Below are positions 59,501-64,000 of a stretch of 64,000 bases of DNA, piece by piece. The position numbers and the translations under genes were made by a program. Below the pieces are notes generated by a model. That model searched no databases, was not told the DNA's origin, and worked only from the letters and a program-made list of their open reading frames with translations. How positions within the stretch are numbered: the stretch's first letter is position 1; each line of letters starts with the position of its first letter. The DNA lies in contig JBEWZL010000282.1 in the NCBI GenBank assembly GCA_045837725.1, forward strand, positions 434,001 to 498,000, given 5' to 3'. The DNA comes from Vermamoeba vermiformis. Taxonomy: Eukaryota > Tubulinea > Echinamoebida.

Positions 59501-61940
59501 TCGCTGCCAGCTGGAACTGTGATCTCTTTGTAGGGAAGGACGTTGCTGAAGGAACACGGGGTCACTAGAACTCGGGTGTTTGGAGGAAGCGTCACTGATG
59601 AGCCTGGAGCTGGTATTTGATTGTTTGCTGCAAAAAAGACAAACATTAGTAAGTTGCATCAACGACAAATGGCTAGAAGCTCTTACACCAAGTTGAGGGG
59701 TCTTCCCACTTCTTGAGTCCATCTTGAAGATGAGGACAGTCTGTGCGAGGATTGGGATCGACACCATTCGGCATCAAAGGAATGTACGCGGCTCTGAACA
59801 CTTCATTCGAGTACATCGTTGGCTTGGTGAAGGGCTGCTCGACCAGCTCGAAAGTGATGTCTTTGTAGAAGAACATTCCTGCCCCACCGAAGCTCCCTTG
59901 AATGGCAAAGAAAGCACGTGACGCGAGATTAGGAGGAGAGAACGTGTAAGTGTAACTGGCCCATTCCGTGGTGATGCCATTGGGTGCAAGGTTGTCTGAC
60001 GCAACGACGAAGGACGAACCAGAAGGAGCTGTAGTTTGTGTGTAGTTGCCTGGAGGATACTTGCGGCTCTCAGTGTCGGTCTGTGTGGCGTCAAAGATCT
60101 TAAACACACGAACGGTAACATCGGCAGTGGTGTTGACATTTTCATTCTTTGGATCTTGTTTGATTGAGAAGCTAATCTTGTACGTGCGATCTGGATGAAG
60201 AGAGAACGGCAGCAAATACCCAGAATTCAATAGAAGCGCGAATGGGTTCGCTGAGTACTTGGGCTTGTACAATGTGATGCCGTTGTCCGTGCGATTGACT
60301 TTTAAAGTGACCGCACCCATTGTAATGCCAATGAATGCTGTCTCGTCGTCGTACTTCTGCACGTAGTTTGGATACGATGATTGAGGATCGAATGATGCCA
60401 TTGGTGGGGTGAAATCAACAGTTGCAAAGTCAGTGCAAGTGGCCGTCGGAACATCAAAACGAACAGTCACTGTAGTCTTGGCCTTGAGTGTCATTGAGCC
60501 TGAAGTGCCATCGCCGCACACTCCGCTCTTCGTTTGAGCTGCGTCTGATGTGACTGAGCAGTTGGATGGAAGTTCGACTGAATCTCCGAATGAGATGTCA
60601 AACGTTCCTGAAAGCCCATAGCCCTATCATATAGTTGTTAATAAAGACTTACATTCTATTAGCGCTCATGTGCTTGAAGACTTACGTCAACAAAAGACAA
60701 GAACACGCTGCTTTGAGAGCTTGTGACACTTGTCTGAATCTCACTGCCGACACTTATCTTCTCCAACACAACAGAGGACGATGTGGACACAGACAACGAT
60801 GAGCCTACACTCAACAAGCTCATGCCCACAACACCACCGTTGTCTGACTTGATGTTGAGTGACAGATCCCCAGCTGAAAGAAGACCAGAGGTCGATGTGA
60901 TGCTTCCTTCGTCCAGTTCGACTAGCACCACGTTGAAGTGATAGCCAGCAGGATAGCTTAAGATGACCTGAGGGCATTGTTAGTACGGCCACAATGTCAT
61001 ATGCAAGCGAGACATACCTCCAGTTCAAGATTATCGGATTGTGCAAAGATAACGGAGATAAGTCCTAATAAACAGTTATTATTATACTAGGTCTTAGTAT
61101 GCCTTCAAAGTTACTTACCGAAGATCGCAGCAACCAATAGACCAGTTTTGCGTCGAGAACCGAAAGTTGACAGAAGCAAGGCTGTAGGGACAAGGCTCGC
61201 GAGAATAAAAGAGATTTGGTTCGAATGACCTCTGCTGATACCGCTAGAGGATACCTGAATATCAATTGTATGTTAGAAACAATTAGGGTGTGATTTAAAT
61301 AGCCTATTTACAACGTAGCGAGTGTGAACCAAACGAAGAAAAAAATTGATCAAATCCGAATCTGGTTCGGAAAGAAAAAACAAGCTCTGAGCGACATTAA
61401 TGCTTATATATATGTTATAAATGCATCTTTGGCTTGTAATCATAGCGCAAAAGTTTACGGAGAAGCGAGTGTGAGCACCACACAGATTTTCTGTCACAAA
61501 TTCGAACTCGAAATTACAAAATCGAAATCAAACACCTCGTAAATATATTTGTAATACTCTCCAATTACGCATTCTATTAATTAAAGGAAAACAAACCGGC
61601 TGGGTTCTTACCTTCAAGTAGATCTCGCCGTTGGAGCCGTACGACACTATTTCATCCAACGATACGCGTGTATTTGAGTTAATAGTTAATTTAGGTGAAC
61701 TAACGTCTGCCTGTTGCGTCTTGAAATTAGCCTGTAGAAAAAACAAAATTAATTACCGCATCCACGTTACTCAATCAACGAGAATAAATCAATCTGCATC
61801 GTTATAATACTAACCTTGATGGAAGAAAATAAACGGAGGTTATTATCCACGTTGATGTCGCCGACGAAGTCTGCCGCGACAACAAGCGAACAGCACAGAG
61901 CAACGAGCACTCCGAATAGTACTCTGTTTAGCTGCGCCAT
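56571..61940 (-). CDS. Secreted G8-domain / parallel beta-helix protein, CEMIP/TMEM2-like
   Basis: A large multi-exon gene with a signal peptide (RVLFGVLVALCCSLVVAADF). Near 59570-59750 the G8 domain appears: LKKWEDPSTW, ANNQIPAPGSSVTLPPNTRV, KEITVPAGSELIFADAPIEL, LYSNIKLTFFGDKAS. Downstream beta-helix repeats include IHFHLMNIS, DNSVHDSYFRCITVHGTHEM, VAFRTHGHCYYLED and VEENNTISFNLASRVAY, which closely follow vertebrate CEMIP and TMEM2, hyaluronan-binding/depolymerising proteins. A carbohydrate-acting surface or secreted enzyme is the likely role. The 61254-61119 exon encodes a membrane hairpin or second signal-like segment (FILASLVPTALLLSTF, LLVAAIFGLISVIFA), so exons 61940-61815 and 61731-61612 might belong to a separate short gene. 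The long intron 61611-61255 is unusual. Two introns hold the ACACGTGT palindrome. Confidence 0.85.
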
Positions 61941-62505
61941 GTCGATGAATAATCTGCTTGTTGACCGTAGCAGCAAATTGTTGAAATTGAAGTGGCCCAA
62001 TTGTTTGGCCACTTTTACGTCACAAAAGCACGTGGCAATTCACAACTCCTTTTGCTGCAACCAACCGCGAGATCAAAATATTTCCTGCAGAGAGTAACTG
62101 TTACAAAATTATATTAAGTGCTTCTCGCTTTTACTAGCAATTAAAATTCGCTAATTAATTTTCAAAGTAGATTTACCGCATAATAAAAAAAAAAATTGTT
62201 GCCACAAGAGATGCTGTTATCTTTTTTTTTTGCATTAATGCCTCTTTCATATTCCAAAGTACTTTTGTATAATGTCTATAGCTACGCACAGCGTCCTTCA
62301 GCTTCAAATATAAAATTATTTAATTACACACTGGACGATTCGAGGTATCATTCAATCATGTCTTATAGCCGTATGAAATGATAAGTAGGGCGACGGAGAA
62401 GTGATCGAAAGAAAGAACGAACTAAAACCGCCAAAAAACTTGGTTCCCGCCCAAAATTAATTTCACTTTTTTAATTTTCAGCAACGCGTCAACACAAACA
62501 ATCAA
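61941..62505. other. Divergent intergenic region
   Basis: About 565 AT-rich bases between the CEMIP-like start and a small plus-strand exon. Contains a short A tract (62189-62196) and T tract (62222-62232). No further gene. Confidence 0.6.
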
Positions 62506-62643
62506 ATGTCATCGGCTCCAAAAAGAAAATATAGTACTAGCCTCGATGATAGTGTTCCCAAGGCCAAAAAAGCAAAGATAGACGAGGACAATAGGCAAAT
62601 CTGCGCTTCCCGCATTCAATGTAATGATGTACTCATACAATAA
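62506..62643 (+). pseudogene. Nuclear-type 5' exon, apparently cut by the adjacent retroelement
   Basis: A 45-codon frame beginning MSSAPKRKYSTSLDDSVPKA, followed by a KKAKIDEDNRQ basic run. Its composition is like the N-terminal leader of the double F-box-like gene. No downstream exon of the same gene is visible, since an LTR element begins about 20 nt later. It could instead be a real micro-protein. Confidence 0.35.
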
Positions 62644-62660
62644 ACGTGAGAACGTCAGCG

Positions 62661-64000
62661 TGTCAGGTGCGTGGTTAAGCCACGGTAAATCCCGACTTAA
62701 CGGAAACCTGGCGGGTATAAAAACCCTGCCAATCTCTTTCCGTCCTGACCTTCTTCACACCCACTACGAGCACTACATTACATTGGTGCGCCTCGCCGGT
62801 GTTAGAAGTTTTATTTATTTACATAACGTTTTAAATACATCGCCTGATCTTCGCATCTACAATGAGCGAACTGACCTCCCCAGCGAGAAACACTCGCTCA
62901 CGCTCCGCTCAAGGTGGTAACACTCAACAAGAACCGCCCACACGTCAACAGGGCAAGAGTAAACGCAAGACACCAGTTTCCGAGCCAGATCCCCATGCTA
63001 CTGACAGCGGATCAACTGCAAACGGATCGTCCTCAGTGGCAACACCACCGTCAACGCCAACACGACAAGGAGACCCAAGCAACACTGCCCAAGGGAACCA
63101 AACGCGTGTCGAGGAAACGGCCACAATTCAGAATATTCCTAATTTGGAAAATTCCGCTGGTTCGCAGACCGCTGCGGGAGTGAGTTCACCTCCTCCCCAA
63201 GGGTCTCAAACTTCGTCTGGCACGTCTGTGGGGTCTTCTACTGATTCTGTTAACGTTACTAGTGTTCGTAATACTGGTGGCAGTAGCGTTAACCGATCAG
63301 CGGAACAATCAACCTCGGATCGGCAAGCTGGAACGACCCAAGGTGTTGTGATTCCCCAGTACCCCACGCCACCTAGTCATAACAATAGTCAAAACGACGA
63401 TATGAACAAGGCTTACGACCGCGCGCGTAGATCCGTTACCGAGAGATTTTCACGAGAGACAGCAGATCCTGAAGCGTGGCTCAATTTTATGAGATGGACT
63501 GCGTCTACTAACAAACTCGATCATGAGGCGCGGAAAAAGCTCATCTGGGAGTGTCTCTCCGAGAGCATCCAAAAGATCTACTCCGTCGCTCATGAGGTCC
63601 GTAAAAGCTCTTACGATAACATAGTCGAATGGTTCGAAGAGTCTTTCGTTGTTAAACGTAGTACTGTCGAAATCATGCGCAATATCGAAGAGTTGACTTG
63701 GGATCACGAGCACGTGCCCTTTTCGAGATTTTTGATTGACTTCGTTTCTGCCATGGGCCCGTTAGCGAATAATGACTTTCGTCAACGTATGTGGTTACTG
63801 CAAGGCAAACTGCCCGGTTACTTGGGTCAGATGTGCCAAGCGGAATTCTCACGATTTACGTGTTTTGCTGACATGACGTCTTGGGTAAATTCGCATGAAA
63901 ACTTCAAGTTATATGCAGCCCTGACGCCATTGAAGCCCGCTAACAACAATAATCAACCTGTTAATGCTGTGAGCGACACGTTGCAAAACGTGCAGACTGG
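62661..64000 (+). mobile_element. LTR-type retroelement, 5' part (right end outside window)
   Basis: Starts about 62661 with TGTCAG, followed by a TATAAAA box at 62716-62722 and a long leader, then a Gag-like frame at 62862 that runs to the window edge. The LTR/gag boundary and the 3' LTR are not visible, so element length and age cannot be fixed. Within the window the element looks whole, with no obvious breaks, which suggests a young copy. The family could be Ty3/gypsy-like or another LTR group. Confidence 0.65.
62862..64000 (+). CDS. Gag-like protein of the LTR-type retroelement (incomplete at window edge)
   Basis: About 379 codons in one open frame. The first ~165 residues are low-complexity, rich in Ser, Thr, Gln and Gly. 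From about residue 190 a helical, capsid-like region appears, with DPEAWLNFMRW, RKKLIWECLSESIQ and IVEWFEESFVV, similar in plan to retrotransposon Gag domains. Nucleocapsid, protease and polymerase parts would lie beyond the window. Confidence 0.65.
   Translation, partial: MSELTSPARNTRSRSAQGGNTQQEPPTRQQGKSKRKTPVSEPDPHATDSGSTANGSSSVATPPSTPTRQGDPSNTAQGNQTRVEETATIQNIPNLENSAGSQTAAGVSSPPPQGSQTSSGTSVGSSTDSVNVTSVRNTGGSSVNRSAEQSTSDRQAGTTQGVVIPQYPTPPSHNNSQNDDMNKAYDRARRSVTERFSRETADPEAWLNFMRWTASTNKLDHEARKKLIWECLSESIQKIYSVAHEVRKSSYDNIVEWFEESFVVKRSTVEIMRNIEELTWDHEHVPFSRFLIDFVSAMGPLANNDFRQRMWLLQGKLPGYLGQMCQAEFSRFTCFADMTSWVNSHENFKLYAALTPLKPANNNNQPVNAVSDTLQNVQT

Noticed and set aside
61324-61542. Plus-strand ORF in the 61.2-61.6 kb intron
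   Set aside because: Lys/Ser-rich, no recognisable feature; the CEMIP-like gene explains the region as an intron.
1-64000. CRISPR arrays, rRNA or operon-type gene order
   Set aside because: No regularly spaced repeats, no rRNA-like sequence, and genes are separately transcribed with introns.

Overview
The window is a compact, intron-rich nuclear segment from a unicellular eukaryote. Nearly every gene carries several 45-70 nt GT-AG introns with a CTAAC/CTAAT-like branch site 5-20 nt before the 3' splice site, and genes alternate strands with short spacers. The gene mix fits an amoebozoan-like protist: cobalamin-independent methionine synthase, a class-C-type seven-helix receptor with a bacterial-type solute-binding ectodomain, many F-box, leucine-rich and ankyrin proteins, animal-type haem peroxidase, G8/CEMIP-like protein, purple acid phosphatase, PLC and MT-A70. 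The lineage is an inference; no rRNA or other taxonomic marker is present.

Layout. 1-4.5 kb (all minus): PPTC7-like phosphatase (runs off the edge), divergent Ras-like GTPase, OpuAC-7TM receptor. 5-14 kb (plus): charged coiled-coil protein, SLX1 nuclease, FAD/Rieske oxidoreductase, Crinkler/RHS-like protein. 14.5-21.3 kb (minus): an MT-A70 adenine methyltransferase with two PCNA-binding-like motifs, then an extended SKP1 of the plant ASK20/21 type. 21.5-26.2 kb (plus): PLC with added N-terminal C2 and permuted papain-like domains. 26.4-35.5 kb: F-box-like ankyrin protein, F-box/LRR protein, MetE with a striking inverted-repeat promoter, F-box membrane protein. 35.5-44.5 kb: THUMPD3-like tRNA methyltransferase, F420-reductase-like protein, saposin-purple acid phosphatase, intronless haem peroxidase. 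45-53.6 kb: tandem F-box-like paralogues, the second split by a CACTA-like DNA transposon, then a double F-box-like gene. 53.7-62 kb (minus): PA-like/7TM protein, a small membrane protein, a large G8/CEMIP-like protein. 62.5-64 kb: a small nuclear-type 5' exon apparently cut by an LTR retroelement whose gag runs off the edge.

Two themes connect genes. The SCF ubiquitin ligase theme joins an extended SKP1 to about six F-box or F-box-like genes. A signalling and secretory set joins two 7TM proteins, Ras, PLC and four secreted or surface enzymes. Exon structures were assembled by eye from splice signals and reading frame. Three host genes show one-base frame conflicts that could be assembly errors or decay.
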